Positions 1 to 7,746 of a stretch of DNA of 28,213 nucleotides are shown in pieces. The translations under genes were made by a program, and so were the position numbers. Location of the stretch: the NCBI GenBank assembly GCA_005884155.1, contig VAXD01000062.1, forward strand, positions 1-28,213, written 5' to 3'. The number at the start of each line of letters is the position of its first letter. Position 1 is the stretch's first letter. The notes below the pieces were generated by a model. The model saw only the letters and a program-made list of their open reading frames with translations, did no database searches and was not told where the DNA came from. The DNA is from Actinomycetota bacterium (GTDB lineage: Bacteria > Actinomycetota > Thermoleophilia > Gaiellales > Gaiellaceae).

Positions 1-556
1 CCTTCGAGACGTAGCCCACGCACGGCGCCAGGCAGCGCTCGATGTGGTAATCGAGGCACGGGATCCCGGAATGGCGCCCGGGCTGCGGTCCTTCGCAGGG
101 CCGATACGGGAAGACGCGGTTGAGCACGTCGAGCGTCTCCCGAACCTTCTTCGCGTTCGCGTACGGCCCGAAGTAGACGACCCCGCGGCGGTGCCGCTCG
201 CGCGTGAACATGACCCGCGGGTAGTCGTCCTCGACCGTGACGGCGATGTACGGGAACGACTTGTCGTCGCGGAGGCGGACGTTGAACGGCGGCCGGTGCC
301 GCTTGACCAGGTTCTGCTCGAGGTGCAGCGCCTCCGCCTCGGTGTCCGTCACGATCACCTCGACGTCCACGACCCGCTCGGGCAGCCGCTGGATCGTCGA
401 GCGCGAGTCCGGGGTCGCCTGGAAGTAGCTGCGAACGCGCGGGCGCAGTGACTTGGCCTTGCCGATGTACAGCACCTGGCCCTTCTCGTCGCGGAAGAGG
501 TAGACGCCCGGCTTCGCGGGGAGCCCCTTGAGCTGCTCTTCGACCTGATTGCTCAT
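1..556 (-). CDS. uvrC: UvrABC excinuclease subunit C, N-terminal part (runs off the window)
   Basis: UvrC makes the two incisions in nucleotide excision repair in the cytoplasm. Only the first ~185 residues are present; the gene continues beyond base 1. The N-terminus reads PGVYLFRDEKG (residues 16-26), then VLYIGKAKSLRPRV, which is the GIY-YIG nuclease core (GVY and YIG halves) that performs the 3' incision. It is followed by the family's NLVKRHRPPFNVRLRDDKSF and YFGPYANAKKVRETLDVL blocks and the Cys-containing CEGPQ and ERCLAPCVGY segments. The start is ATG at 556-554. A TACCCT -10 element at 570-565 lies 8 nt upstream, so the message is probably leaderless. The gene is divergent from the glycosidase-like gene at 583. 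Identity is secure from the motif order; the C-terminal nuclease and HhH domains cannot be checked. Confidence 0.96.
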   Translation of the reverse strand, partial: MSNQVEEQLKGLPAKPGVYLFRDEKGQVLYIGKAKSLRPRVRSYFQATPDSRSTIQRLPERVVDVEVIVTDTEAEALHLEQNLVKRHRPPFNVRLRDDKSFPYIAVTVEDDYPRVMFTRERHRRGVVYFGPYANAKKVRETLDVLNRVFPYRPCEGPQPGRHSGIPCLDYHIERCLAPCVGYVSK

Positions 557-564
557 CCCGGGCA

Positions 565-574
565 AGGGTAGCCT
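565..574. promoter_or_regulatory. Back-to-back -10 elements for uvrC and the divergent glycosidase-like gene
   Basis: On the plus strand TAGCCT (569-574) lies 8 nt before GTG 583. On the minus strand TACCCT (570-565) lies 8 nt before ATG 556. The two elements share the same TA step at 569-570, so RNA polymerase could probably open only one direction at a time. This is inferred from sequence pattern. Confidence 0.5.
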
Positions 575-582
575 CCTGCCTC

Positions 583-1932
583 GTGAGGAAGGCCTGGCTC
601 ATAGCCGCCGTGGCCGTGCTCGCCGCAGGAGGCGCGCTCGCCGCCGTGATCGTCTCCTCCGGCGGCGGGAAGAGCTCGCAGCCGGCGTCCTCGGCGGGGG
701 GCACGACGAGCGGGACACAACCGACCTCCGGCGGCACCACGACGGGCTCCACAACGGGCACCGCCCCACCGCCGCCGACGGCGACGACCTCCCCGGTCCC
801 GGCGACGACCTCGAAGATCCCGCCGCCGCCCGGGCCGCACAGCGAGCGCCGGAAGGTCTTCACGATCGGCGTCGTCGACGACTCGCTCGCCCAGCAGAAC
901 GCGGCCTCGGCGCGGTCGCTCGTGGACATCTCGCACCGCGCGGGCTTCGAGGCGGTCGTGATCTCGGCGAACTGGGCACGCGGGCGAACGCGGCCCCAGG
1001 CAGCCGACGTGCGCGGGATCGGAAACGTCGCGCGCGCGGCACGCGCCGATCACATGCGCCTCTTCATCGTCGCGTGGAACGGTCTCGCCGCGAACACGCC
1101 TCGTAACGGGAACGAGCGGGGGCAGTTCGCGACCTTCACGGCCGCCCTGGTGAAGGCATTCCCGAGCGTCCACGGCGTGATCGTCGGCAACGAGCCGAAC
1201 CTGAACACGTTCTGGATGCCGCAGTTCGGGCGCGACGGACGCGACGTCGCGGCGGCCGCCTACGAGGACCTGCTCGCACGGAGCTACGACGCGATCAAGA
1301 AGGCGTCGCACGACGTCGAGGTGATCGGGGTCGGGCTCTCGCCGAGAGGCGCCGACCGTCCGCTGGGCATCCGCCCGACCCACTCGCCGACCGCGTTCAT
1401 CCGCGACCTCGGCAAGAGCTACCGCGCAAGTGGCCGCAACCGCCCGCTCATGGACGCCTTCGCGATTCACCCGTACATGCTCTCGCCGACGGTCCCTCCC
1501 ACCGTCAGGCACGGGAAGACCACCGAGATCACGGTCGCCGACTACCCGAAGCTCGTGACGCTGCTGGACGAGGCCTTCCGCGGTACTCCACAGCGCGGAC
1601 GGACGCTGCCGATCCTCTACGCCGAGTTCGGCGTCCAGACGATCGTGCCCGAGCAGAAGATGTTCGCCTACCAGGAGGGCACGTCACCGAATTCGGGGGA
1701 AGGCGTCAGTGCTGCGACGCAGGCCGCGTACTACCGCCAGGCCCTGGCGCTTGCATATTGCCAGCCGACCGTCCGCGGGCTGTTCATCTTCCACACCTTC
1801 GACGAGTCGCGGCTGAACGGCTGGCAGTCCGGGCTCTACTACGCCGACCGGAGCCCGAAGCCGAGCGTGCGGGGCTTCCGGCGCGCCGTGACCGACCTGC
1901 GGGACGGCAAGCTGACGAACTGCGGGCGCTAG
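583..1932 (+). CDS. Secreted/anchored clan-A glycoside hydrolase-like protein
   Basis: The 449-residue protein has a short basic start, a hydrophobic segment (about residues 5-26: AWLIAAVAVLAAGGALAAVIV) and a long low-complexity Gly/Thr/Pro/Ser linker (about 27-85), so the domain is probably displayed outside the cell. The folded part resembles a TIM-barrel glycosidase of clan A: VGNEPN with Glu204 in the usual acid/base position, and LYAEFGVQT with Glu348 in the usual nucleophile position. FAIHPYM and GLFIFHTFDE are also barrel-like. The substrate is unknown. A paralogue lies at 23749-25257, sharing the VGNEPN, GLSPRG, YRASGR and WQSGL segments. The start is GTG 583, 8 nt after TAGCCT. The class assignment is by motif and fairly safe; the enzymatic activity is inference. 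Confidence 0.75.
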   Translation: MRKAWLIAAVAVLAAGGALAAVIVSSGGGKSSQPASSAGGTTSGTQPTSGGTTTGSTTGTAPPPPTATTSPVPATTSKIPPPPGPHSERRKVFTIGVVDDSLAQQNAASARSLVDISHRAGFEAVVISANWARGRTRPQAADVRGIGNVARAARADHMRLFIVAWNGLAANTPRNGNERGQFATFTAALVKAFPSVHGVIVGNEPNLNTFWMPQFGRDGRDVAAAAYEDLLARSYDAIKKASHDVEVIGVGLSPRGADRPLGIRPTHSPTAFIRDLGKSYRASGRNRPLMDAFAIHPYMLSPTVPPTVRHGKTTEITVADYPKLVTLLDEAFRGTPQRGRTLPILYAEFGVQTIVPEQKMFAYQEGTSPNSGEGVSAATQAAYYRQALALAYCQPTVRGLFIFHTFDESRLNGWQSGLYYADRSPKPSVRGFRRAVTDLRDGKLTNCGR

Positions 1933-1935
1933 GCT
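1930..1935 (+). promoter_or_regulatory. -10 element TAGGCT for hemQ, overlapping the upstream stop codon
   Basis: TAGGCT lies 7 nt before ATG 1943. Its first three bases are the TAG stop codon of the preceding gene. Spacing matches the leaderless pattern seen at about ten other starts in this window. Confidence 0.4.
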
Positions 1936-1942
1936 TTTGCGC

Positions 1943-2635
1943 ATGGCCGGGCAGTACGTCGCGTACACGTTCTTCAAGGTGGATCCGGCCTGGCGGCGAC
2001 TGCCGATCGACGAGCGCCGTGCTGGCAAGGACGCGTTCGCGGAGGTCGTCGAGGACTGGGCGGGCCGGATGGCCTCGCTCCGCGCCTACTCGACCGCAGG
2101 TGTGCGCCCTGACGCGGACTTCTTCCTCTGGAAGATCACCGAGCGCTACGAGGATCTGGGCGAGCTCGGCGCAACGCTCAACTCGACGCCGTTGGCCGGC
2201 TGGCTGTCGACGCCCTATTCATACCTCGCCACGACGAAGGCCTCCGAGTACACGAAGGCCCGCAAGCCGCGGCAGGTGGTCCCGAAGGGCTCGCCGTACC
2301 TCGTCGTCTACCCGTTCGTGAAGGTGCGGCCCTGGTACGCGCTCGCGCACGAGGACCGGCAGCGTGCGATGAACGAGCACATGCGCATCGGCCACGAGTT
2401 CTCGACGATCACGAACCACACGACGTACTCGTTCGGGATCGACGACCAGGAGTTCATGACCGCCTTCGAGTGCGAGGAGCCGGCGGACTTCATGCACCTG
2501 ATGCTGACGCTGCGCGACACGGAAGCGAGCCGTTACACGGAGCGCGACACACCGATCTTCGTCGGCCGCCTCGTGGAGATCCGGGATGCCCTGGACGAGT
2601 TGGACGGCGCCCGAACGAGCGTCTCGGTTCAGTAG
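1943..2635 (+). CDS. hemQ: Coproheme decarboxylase HemQ/ChdC (chlorite-dismutase family)
   Basis: The family member that makes heme converts coproheme III to heme b in the Gram-positive coproporphyrin-dependent pathway. The 230-residue product matches the family's second ferredoxin-like domain: YPFVKVRPWYAL (123-134) carries the catalytic-type Tyr123, MNEHMRIGHEF carries the likely proximal heme ligand His146, and YSFGIDDQEFMTAFE and SRYTERDTPIFVG follow. True chlorite dismutases have a distal Arg 13 residues after the proximal His; here that position is His159, so chlorite dismutation is unlikely. ATG 1943 is preferred over an upstream in-frame TTG at 1937 because of the -10 element at 1930-1935. 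No other heme gene is nearby. The stop overlaps the convergent membrane-protein gene by 7 bp. Confidence 0.85.
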   Translation: MAGQYVAYTFFKVDPAWRRLPIDERRAGKDAFAEVVEDWAGRMASLRAYSTAGVRPDADFFLWKITERYEDLGELGATLNSTPLAGWLSTPYSYLATTKASEYTKARKPRQVVPKGSPYLVVYPFVKVRPWYALAHEDRQRAMNEHMRIGHEFSTITNHTTYSFGIDDQEFMTAFECEEPADFMHLMLTLRDTEASRYTERDTPIFVGRLVEIRDALDELDGARTSVSVQ

Positions 2636-3009
2636 CCGTACGTGTGCTCGTCGCGCCAGACTCGCCACATGGCGAAGCCCCCGAACACGAACACGGCCAG
2701 GAACACGATCAGGTTCCAGCCGTTCCCGATCGGGGTGAAGAAGCGCACGGCCACGTTCACGACCAGCAGCGCCGCCGAGCCGTAGAAGACCGCGCGCGAG
2801 CGGTTCGACCACATCGAGATCTCCTCGCGCCGGTCGCGCCACATCAGGAACAGGAAGTAGGCGATCGCGAGGAAGAACGCGATCCGGGCGAGGATGAACA
2901 GCGCCGTCAGCGTTCGCTCGAGCTGGAGCACGACGACCAGCGCCGCGATCAGCGCGATGATCAGGAAGCCGCGGAGGGTCGCGTTCATGTCCTGGAAGGC
3001 GCGCCTCAC
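2629..3009 (-). CDS. Four-helix membrane protein of unknown function
   Basis: The 126-residue protein has four hydrophobic segments: LRGFLIIALIAALVVVLQ, LFILARIAFFLAIAYFLFL, VFYGSAALLVVNVAVRFF and NLIVFLAVFVFGGFAMW. A charged loop (WRDRREEISMWSNRSR) separates helices 2 and 3, and the tail is WRVWRDEHTYGY. I do not recognise the family. An in-frame ATG lies upstream at 3030. GTG 3009 is preferred because TACCCT (3022-3017) sits 7 nt before it, as at other leaderless starts here. The gene is divergent from bcp, with only 27 bp between the two starts, and its 3' end overlaps hemQ by 7 bp. Confidence 0.7.
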   Translation of the reverse strand: MRRAFQDMNATLRGFLIIALIAALVVVLQLERTLTALFILARIAFFLAIAYFLFLMWRDRREEISMWSNRSRAVFYGSAALLVVNVAVRFFTPIGNGWNLIVFLAVFVFGGFAMWRVWRDEHTYGY

Positions 3010-3016
3010 CCGGCCC

Positions 3017-3030
3017 AGGGTAGCTAGCAT
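3017..3030. promoter_or_regulatory. Divergent -10 elements for the membrane protein and bcp
   Basis: Minus strand: TACCCT (3022-3017), 7 nt before GTG 3009. Plus strand: TAGCAT (3025-3030), 6 nt before GTG 3037. Both fit leaderless transcription from a compact divergent promoter. Confidence 0.45.
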
Positions 3031-3036
3031 CGCGGC

Positions 3037-3471
3037 GTGATCGAGGAAGGCAAGCCGGCTCCGGATTTCGAGCTCGAGAGCGACACCGGCGGGACCGTGA
3101 AGCTCTCCGACCTGCGCGGCAAGCCGGTCGTCCTCTACTTCTATCCCAAGGACGACACGCCCGGCTGCACACGGCAGGCGTGCGGGATCCGCGACTCCTG
3201 GGCCGAGTTCGAGCGCGCGGGCGCGGAGGTTTTCGGCATCAGCGCCGACACGCAGGCCTCACACGAGCGCTTCAGGGCGAAGTACTCGCTGCCGTTCACG
3301 CTCCTGGCCGACCCGGAGCACAAGCTCGCCGAGCCCTACGGCGTCGGGCAGGAGGGCAAGAACTCCTACGAGCGGTCGACCTTCGTGATCGGCGCCGACG
3401 GCAACGTCGCCAGGATCATGCGCCGGGTGAACCCGGACCGGCACGCGGACGACGTGCTGGCCGCGCTCTAG
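3037..3471 (+). CDS. bcp: Thioredoxin-dependent peroxiredoxin, Bcp/PrxQ type
   Basis: This is a cytoplasmic peroxidase that reduces H2O2 and organic hydroperoxides with electrons from thioredoxin. The 144-residue length is normal for the family. The signature YFYPKDDTPGCTRQACGIRD gives the peroxidatic Cys44 and a resolving Cys49 five residues later, as in two-Cys PrxQ enzymes. Further family blocks are FGISADTQASHERF, LPFTLLADPEHKLAEPYGV and RSTFVIGADG. The start is GTG 3037, 6 nt after TAGCAT. It begins with the usual EEGKPAPDFEL. Gene and function are clear from the motifs; whether it is monomeric is not shown. Confidence 0.94.
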   Translation: MIEEGKPAPDFELESDTGGTVKLSDLRGKPVVLYFYPKDDTPGCTRQACGIRDSWAEFERAGAEVFGISADTQASHERFRAKYSLPFTLLADPEHKLAEPYGVGQEGKNSYERSTFVIGADGNVARIMRRVNPDRHADDVLAAL

Positions 3472-3500
3472 CACGCAGCCGTCCGAACCTGCGTCGCGCG

Positions 3501-3529
3501 TTGACTCCTGGCCGCGTCAGGCGCATGCT
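3501..3529 (+). promoter_or_regulatory. Candidate housekeeping promoter for the propeller gene
   Basis: TTGACT (3501-3506) and CATGCT (3524-3529) are separated by 17 bp. A strong ribosome binding site, GGAGG at 3533-3537, lies 6 nt before ATG 3544, so this gene has a short leader, unlike its leaderless neighbours. Confidence 0.45.
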
Positions 3530-3543
3530 TGCGGAGGGGTGAA

Positions 3544-4887
3544 ATGACGTCACCGAGACTCACGCTGGTCGGGGCGCTGCTCACGGCGATGGCGCTAGTA
3601 GCAGCGGCAGGAGCGGCCGGTTCTCGCCACGGAGCCCCTCTTTCCACACTCGTGTTCGCGAGCTACCAGGACGGCCTCTCCGCGATCTTCGCGATGAACG
3701 CAGACGGCAGCGGCCGGCAGCAGCTGACGACGGCACAACCGTCCTTGCAGGGACAGCCGGCCTACTCGCCCGACGGGAGCAGGATCGCCTACGTCTGCGG
3801 GAACTTCGAGCTCTGCGTGATGAACTCGGACGGGAGCGGGCAGGGGCGGCTGACCACAAGTCAGTGGCCGGGCAAATGGGCGTACGTCGATCATCCAACC
3901 TGGTCTCCCGACGGAAGCCAGATCGCCTTCGCGAGCAACGCCGACGGCAAGTTCCACGTCTATGTGATCAACGCGGACGGTTCCGGGCTGCACCGCCTAC
4001 CCGGGACCTCCTGGAACGACGACGATCCGGCCTGGTCGCCGAACGGCACAACGATCGCCTTCGATCGCTATCGGTCCTGGTCCGGCGGAAGGTCGGCGAT
4101 CTACCTCATGAACGCCGACGGAACCCAGCCACGGCGATTCACCTCACCCGTCTTCTACGTCACGGACCCTGCTTGGTCGCCCGACGGCAGGAAGATCGCT
4201 TCCTTCGGCAATTCGCGGACCTTCTACGACCACGACTACTACCGCGTCTTCCGCACGACCGTAAGCACCCGCCGCACCCGCCAGCTAACGGACGACGCCT
4301 GCGAAGAAGCCCATCCGGCCTACGCGCCCGACGGGTCGACGCTCGTGCTCGAGCGAAGTTGCGGAGTCAGATCGGGCATCGCCCTCCGCAGGCCCCTCGG
4401 CCGCATGGTCCAGATCACCGCCCCCGGGCACGGATTCGACGCCAACCCGTCGTGGCGACCAGCGGCGGCAAACGGCCCGTCTGCAACGTCGATCGGGCCC
4501 GTTTCGAGCGCGACCGGCGACGCGCTTCTCGTGGACAGCTACTGGTACTGGGAAACCCAGAACTACATCAACTACCTTCCTGTCGGCTACGTGATCCAGA
4601 CTGCACCGCGCAGGTTCACCCGAATCCGCGCCTACGATCTGCGCGCGGTCGCCAGGCTCAGGGAAGCGGGCCCGCAAACGGCGAGGGGGAGCCTGCTCCA
4701 GCGGACCGCAACCGCCGCCTTCCGGCTCGATGCTGCGGCGAACGAGCAGTACGTGCTTGCTCACCGCGCGTGGGGGCACCACGACGACGGAGCAGGAAAT
4801 AGGCACCAGCAAGCGGGCGACCGTCTGCTCACGTTGGCCGATCGAAAGTTCACCGCCGCAGACAACCTGACGACGCTGCCTTACTGA
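3544..4887 (+). CDS. Secreted TolB-like (PD40 repeat) beta-propeller protein
   Basis: The 447-residue protein has an export signal (LVGALLTAMALVAAAGAAG, about residues 8-26). It then carries at least five repeats of the form (N/S)DGSG...LT...(P/D)PAWSPDG..IAF, for example YSPDGSRIAYV, WSPDGSQIAFAS, WSPNGTTIAFD and WSPDGRKIASF. These are the blades of PD40/TolB-type propellers that usually bind proteins or peptides in the cell envelope. The last ~130 residues (after NPSWRPAAA) have no repeat and no family I recognise. GGAGG at 3533-3537 fixes the start at ATG 3544 rather than at TTG 3529. It is not the Gram-negative TolB of the Tol-Pal system, as no tol genes are present. The role is unknown. 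Confidence 0.8.
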   Translation: MTSPRLTLVGALLTAMALVAAAGAAGSRHGAPLSTLVFASYQDGLSAIFAMNADGSGRQQLTTAQPSLQGQPAYSPDGSRIAYVCGNFELCVMNSDGSGQGRLTTSQWPGKWAYVDHPTWSPDGSQIAFASNADGKFHVYVINADGSGLHRLPGTSWNDDDPAWSPNGTTIAFDRYRSWSGGRSAIYLMNADGTQPRRFTSPVFYVTDPAWSPDGRKIASFGNSRTFYDHDYYRVFRTTVSTRRTRQLTDDACEEAHPAYAPDGSTLVLERSCGVRSGIALRRPLGRMVQITAPGHGFDANPSWRPAAANGPSATSIGPVSSATGDALLVDSYWYWETQNYINYLPVGYVIQTAPRRFTRIRAYDLRAVARLREAGPQTARGSLLQRTATAAFRLDAAANEQYVLAHRAWGHHDDGAGNRHQQAGDRLLTLADRKFTAADNLTTLPY

Positions 4888-4925
4888 CCGGGGCTCCGAC
4901 GTCCCGCCAGGCGGAGCGCCGCGTA

Positions 4926-5009
4926 TGCGGATGAGAGGACTTGAACCTCCACGGGCTTTCGCCCACACGGACCTGAACCGTGCGCGTCTACCAATTCCGC
5001 CACATCCGC
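4926..5009 (-). tRNA. tRNA-Leu (anticodon CAG)
   Basis: Read on the minus strand, the acceptor arms are GCGGATG (5009-5003) and CATCCGC (4933-4927), with discriminator A (4926). The D-arm contains GGCGGAATTGGTAGACGC. The anticodon stem is CACGG/CCGTG around loop TTCAGGT, giving CAG. There is a class-II variable arm (GGGCGAAAGCCC) and a T-arm GGAGG TTCAAGT CCTCT. The 84-nt length and long variable arm fit tRNA-Leu decoding CUG. The CCA tail is not encoded, so it must be added after 3' processing. Confidence 0.96.
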
Positions 5010-5019
5010 GCGGAGGGAC

Positions 5020-5045
5020 AGTGTAGCGCCGGTCCCCGGTACGAT
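5020..5045. promoter_or_regulatory. Divergent -10 elements for tRNA-Leu and the subtilase
   Basis: Minus strand: TACACT (5025-5020), about 10 nt upstream of the tRNA 5' end. Plus strand: TACGAT (5040-5045), 7 nt before TTG 5053 of the protease gene. No convincing -35 boxes are seen. Confidence 0.4.
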
Positions 5046-5052
5046 TTTCCGC

Positions 5053-7431
5053 TTGAGCAGGGGTCTTCTCGTCCTCCTGGCGGCAGCGCTCGCCGTGCCG
5101 CTCGGGCTCGCCTCGGCCGGGGGCCCGACCCCGCCGAAGCCGCCCCTCGTCGAGCTCGTCGTCACGCTCGACAGGCCCGCCCACGCGAACGCGGTCGGGC
5201 GGGGGCAGAACGATTTCGTCCGGCGGCTCGAGCGAGCTGTTCCGGGCGCAACGGTCAGCTGGCGCTACCAGGTCGTCCTGGACGGTATGGCGGTCGTCGT
5301 GCCCGCGGGCTCGGCCAAGCGGATCGCTTCGCTGGCCGGGGTCACGGCGGTGTACCCGAGCGTCACCTACCACCGCTCGCTCTACCAGAGCCCGGCCGTG
5401 ATCGGCGCCCCGCAGGTCTGGGGGCCCGGCCTCGCCACCGCGGGCGACGGGATCAAGATCGGGATCATCGACGACGGGATCGACCGGACGCACCCGTTCT
5501 TCTCGCCCGCCGGCTTCACGATGCCGGCCGGCTTCCCCAAGGGCAACGCGGCCTACACGACCCCCAAGGTGATCGCCGCGCGCGCGTTCCCGCCGCCGGG
5601 GCTGAAGTACCGCTACGCGAAGCTGCCGTTCGACCCGGCGGAGTCCGAGCACGGCACGCACGTGGCCGGGATCGCGGCCGGCGACCACGAGACGACCGCG
5701 CCCGGCCCGAGCGGCAGGCCGGTCCAGGTCTCCGGGATCGCGCCGCACGCATACCTCGGCAACTACCGCGTTCTGACGATCCCGACAGCCCAGTTCGGGC
5801 TCGACGGCAACTCGCCCGAGATCGTCGCGGGGATCGAGGCCGCGGTGCGCGACGGCATGAACGTGATCAACCTTTCGATCGGCGAGCCGGAGATCACGCC
5901 CTCGCGCGACATCGTCGTCCAGGCGATCGACGGCGCCGCGCGGGCCGGCGTCGTGCCCGTGATCGCGGCCGGCAACGACTTCGACGTGCTCGGCTACGGC
6001 TCGATCGACTCGCCTGGCTCTGCGCCCGCGGCGATCACCGTCGCGGCGGCGACGAAGGGCGGCGCGATCGCAGGGTTCTCCTCCGCGGGACCCACCCCCT
6101 ACTCCCTGCGCTTCAAGCCGGACGTCGCCGCGCCCGGGGTCTCGATCCTCTCGTCGGTGCCGGTGCATCTCGGGTCGTGGCGCTTCCTCGACGGCACGAG
6201 CATGGCCTCCCCGCATGTGGCCGGCGCCGCGGCCGTGCTCCGCCAGCGCCACCCCGCCTGGACCGTGGCGCAGATCAAGTCCGCGCTCGTCCTGACGGGC
6301 AATCCGATCGCCGCGCGTGGCGGTGAAATCCCGCCGACCCGCGAAGGCGGCGGGATGATCTGGCTGCCGCGGGCCGACCAGCCGCTGGTCTTCGCGAGGC
6401 CCACGAGCTTCTCGCTCGGCTATCTCAGGCGCGGCCGTGCGGTCCGGCGACGAGTCGCGCTCACCGATGCAGGCGGCGGCGCCGGGGTCTGGAGCGTCTC
6501 GCTGAAGCGGATGCTGTCCGGGCGCGGCGTGAGCGTCTCGGCACCTGCGGCCGTCACCGTGCCCGGCGGCCTGACGGTGAGCGCAACGGCGACGCGACGC
6601 GCGGCGGCGGCCGACTCCAGCGGCTTCGTCGTGCTCACCCGCGGCGGCGAGACGAGACGGATCCCGTACTGGCTGCACGTATCGGCTCGCGCGCTCGCCC
6701 GCGAGCCGCACGCGGTCCTCCGCAGGCCCGGCACCTATCGCGGCAACACGCGCCGAGGCAAGAGCATCGTCTCGTCGTACCGGTTCCCGAGCGGCTCCTC
6801 GTCGCTGGGCCTGCGGGCGCACCTGTTCGGCCCGGAGCTGGTCTTCCGCCTGATCCTCCGGGGACGGGTCACCAACGCGGGAGCGCGCGTCCTATCGGAG
6901 GCGGCCGGCGTCTCGGTCTCGCCGCGCCTCGTCCGGGCCGGCGACGAAGACCGCCTGACCGGTTACGCGGGGCTGCCGCTCCGGCTCAACCCCTACGAGC
7001 CGAGCTTCTACGGGATCGAGCCCGTCGTCGGCGTCTTCCGGCCGGCGCCCGGCGCCTACGACCTCGTTTTCGACACGGGCAGCCGCCGAGTCGCGGGCCC
7101 GTTCACGTTTCGCTACTGGGTGAACGACACGACGCCGCCGTCGGCGCGGCTTCTGACCAGGACTCCACGGTCGGGCTCGCCCCTGCGCCTGAGGGTGCAC
7201 GACCGAGGCTCCGGCGTCGACCCGACGTCCATGGCCGCCCGGGTCGACGGGCGCTACCGCCGAGTGCTGTACGGCTCGGGCCGCGTGGAGGTCGTGGTCG
7301 GCCGGCTCGCCCCCGGACGGCACTCGCTGCTCTTCATCGTCGCCGACTACCAGGAGACGAAGAACACCGAGGACGCTTCCAAGACGCTTCCGAACACCCG
7401 ACGCTACTCGGCGACGTTTACGGTCCGCTAG
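5053..7431 (+). CDS. Secreted subtilisin-like serine protease (peptidase S8)
   Basis: The 792-residue protein starts with a signal peptide (LLVLLAAALAVPLGLASAGG). A propeptide-like stretch follows to about residue 110 (VELVVTLDRPAHANAV ... GVTAVYPS), resembling inhibitor I9. The S8 catalytic domain carries Asp140 (IIDDGID), His200 (HGTHVAG), the oxyanion Asn308 (AAGND) and Ser383 (GTSMASPHVAG), all in order. Between residues 440 and 792 are beta-rich regions without protease motifs, including RIPYWLHV, YWVNDTTPPSARLL and FIVADYQE, probably Ig/Fn3-like domains. There is no sorting signal or C-terminal membrane helix, so it is probably released. The start is TTG 5053, 7 nt after TACGAT and just before the signal peptide. 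Substrate is unknown. Confidence 0.93.
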   Translation: MSRGLLVLLAAALAVPLGLASAGGPTPPKPPLVELVVTLDRPAHANAVGRGQNDFVRRLERAVPGATVSWRYQVVLDGMAVVVPAGSAKRIASLAGVTAVYPSVTYHRSLYQSPAVIGAPQVWGPGLATAGDGIKIGIIDDGIDRTHPFFSPAGFTMPAGFPKGNAAYTTPKVIAARAFPPPGLKYRYAKLPFDPAESEHGTHVAGIAAGDHETTAPGPSGRPVQVSGIAPHAYLGNYRVLTIPTAQFGLDGNSPEIVAGIEAAVRDGMNVINLSIGEPEITPSRDIVVQAIDGAARAGVVPVIAAGNDFDVLGYGSIDSPGSAPAAITVAAATKGGAIAGFSSAGPTPYSLRFKPDVAAPGVSILSSVPVHLGSWRFLDGTSMASPHVAGAAAVLRQRHPAWTVAQIKSALVLTGNPIAARGGEIPPTREGGGMIWLPRADQPLVFARPTSFSLGYLRRGRAVRRRVALTDAGGGAGVWSVSLKRMLSGRGVSVSAPAAVTVPGGLTVSATATRRAAAADSSGFVVLTRGGETRRIPYWLHVSARALAREPHAVLRRPGTYRGNTRRGKSIVSSYRFPSGSSSLGLRAHLFGPELVFRLILRGRVTNAGARVLSEAAGVSVSPRLVRAGDEDRLTGYAGLPLRLNPYEPSFYGIEPVVGVFRPAPGAYDLVFDTGSRRVAGPFTFRYWVNDTTPPSARLLTRTPRSGSPLRLRVHDRGSGVDPTSMAARVDGRYRRVLYGSGRVEVVVGRLAPGRHSLLFIVADYQETKNTEDASKTLPNTRRYSATFTVR

Positions 7432-7688
7432 CGCTTGAAGCGGTCCGACTCGTCGAGCGTCGTCGTCGGCAGCTGCTCGAGGTCGCGCTCGACACTCGCG
7501 GCGAAGTCCTCCGCGTCCAGGTCCTGGTCCTCCGATTCGCCGCGGACCAGCTGCCACTGCGACTTGCGGCGCGCCCGCTGGCGCTTCCGCCGAGCCTCGA
7601 GCCCGAGCCGCTCGCTCAGCCTGGGCCACTCCGCCCCGATCACCGCCAGGACGGCACAGGCGAGGAGCGCGACCGACAGCCAGCTCAC
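7428..7688 (-). CDS. Small single-helix membrane protein of unknown function
   Basis: The 86-residue protein has one N-terminal membrane segment (WLSVALLACAVLAVIGAEWP). A strongly basic stretch (EARRKRQRARRKSQ) and an acidic cytoplasmic tail (SEDQDLDAEDFAASVERDLEQL) follow. I do not recognise a family. GTG 7688 is chosen because TAGAAT (7701-7696) lies 7 nt upstream; the ATG at 7697 overlaps that element and would add three residues. Its stop shares a CTAG with the stop of the convergent protease gene (7428-7431). Confidence 0.65.
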   Translation of the reverse strand: MSWLSVALLACAVLAVIGAEWPRLSERLGLEARRKRQRARRKSQWQLVRGESEDQDLDAEDFAASVERDLEQLPTTTLDESDRFKR

Positions 7689-7695
7689 GTGGGCC

Positions 7696-7701
7696 ATTCT
7701 A
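7696..7701 (-). promoter_or_regulatory. -10 element TAGAAT for the small membrane protein
   Basis: TAGAAT reads on the minus strand from 7701 to 7696, 7 nt before GTG 7688. It decides the start, because the upstream ATG lies inside the element. Confidence 0.4.
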
Positions 7702-7746
7702 GCCCGAGGTCTAAACCCTCACCGACAACCGACCGATACGCCGTGC

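Noticed and set aside
1943..2635. True chlorite dismutase (chlorite detoxification)
   Set aside because: The distal Arg is missing, and there is no perchlorate-reductase context.
3544..4887. TolB of a Tol-Pal system
   Set aside because: Only the PD40 repeats match; there is no tolA, tolQ, tolR or pal, and the genome looks Gram-positive.
4285..6822. 845-codon minus-strand ORF across the propeller gene, tRNA-Leu and protease
   Set aside because: It runs antisense over a tRNA and a subtilase with all catalytic motifs, and its translation is Arg/Ala/Asp-rich with no domain; it is a GC-driven shadow.
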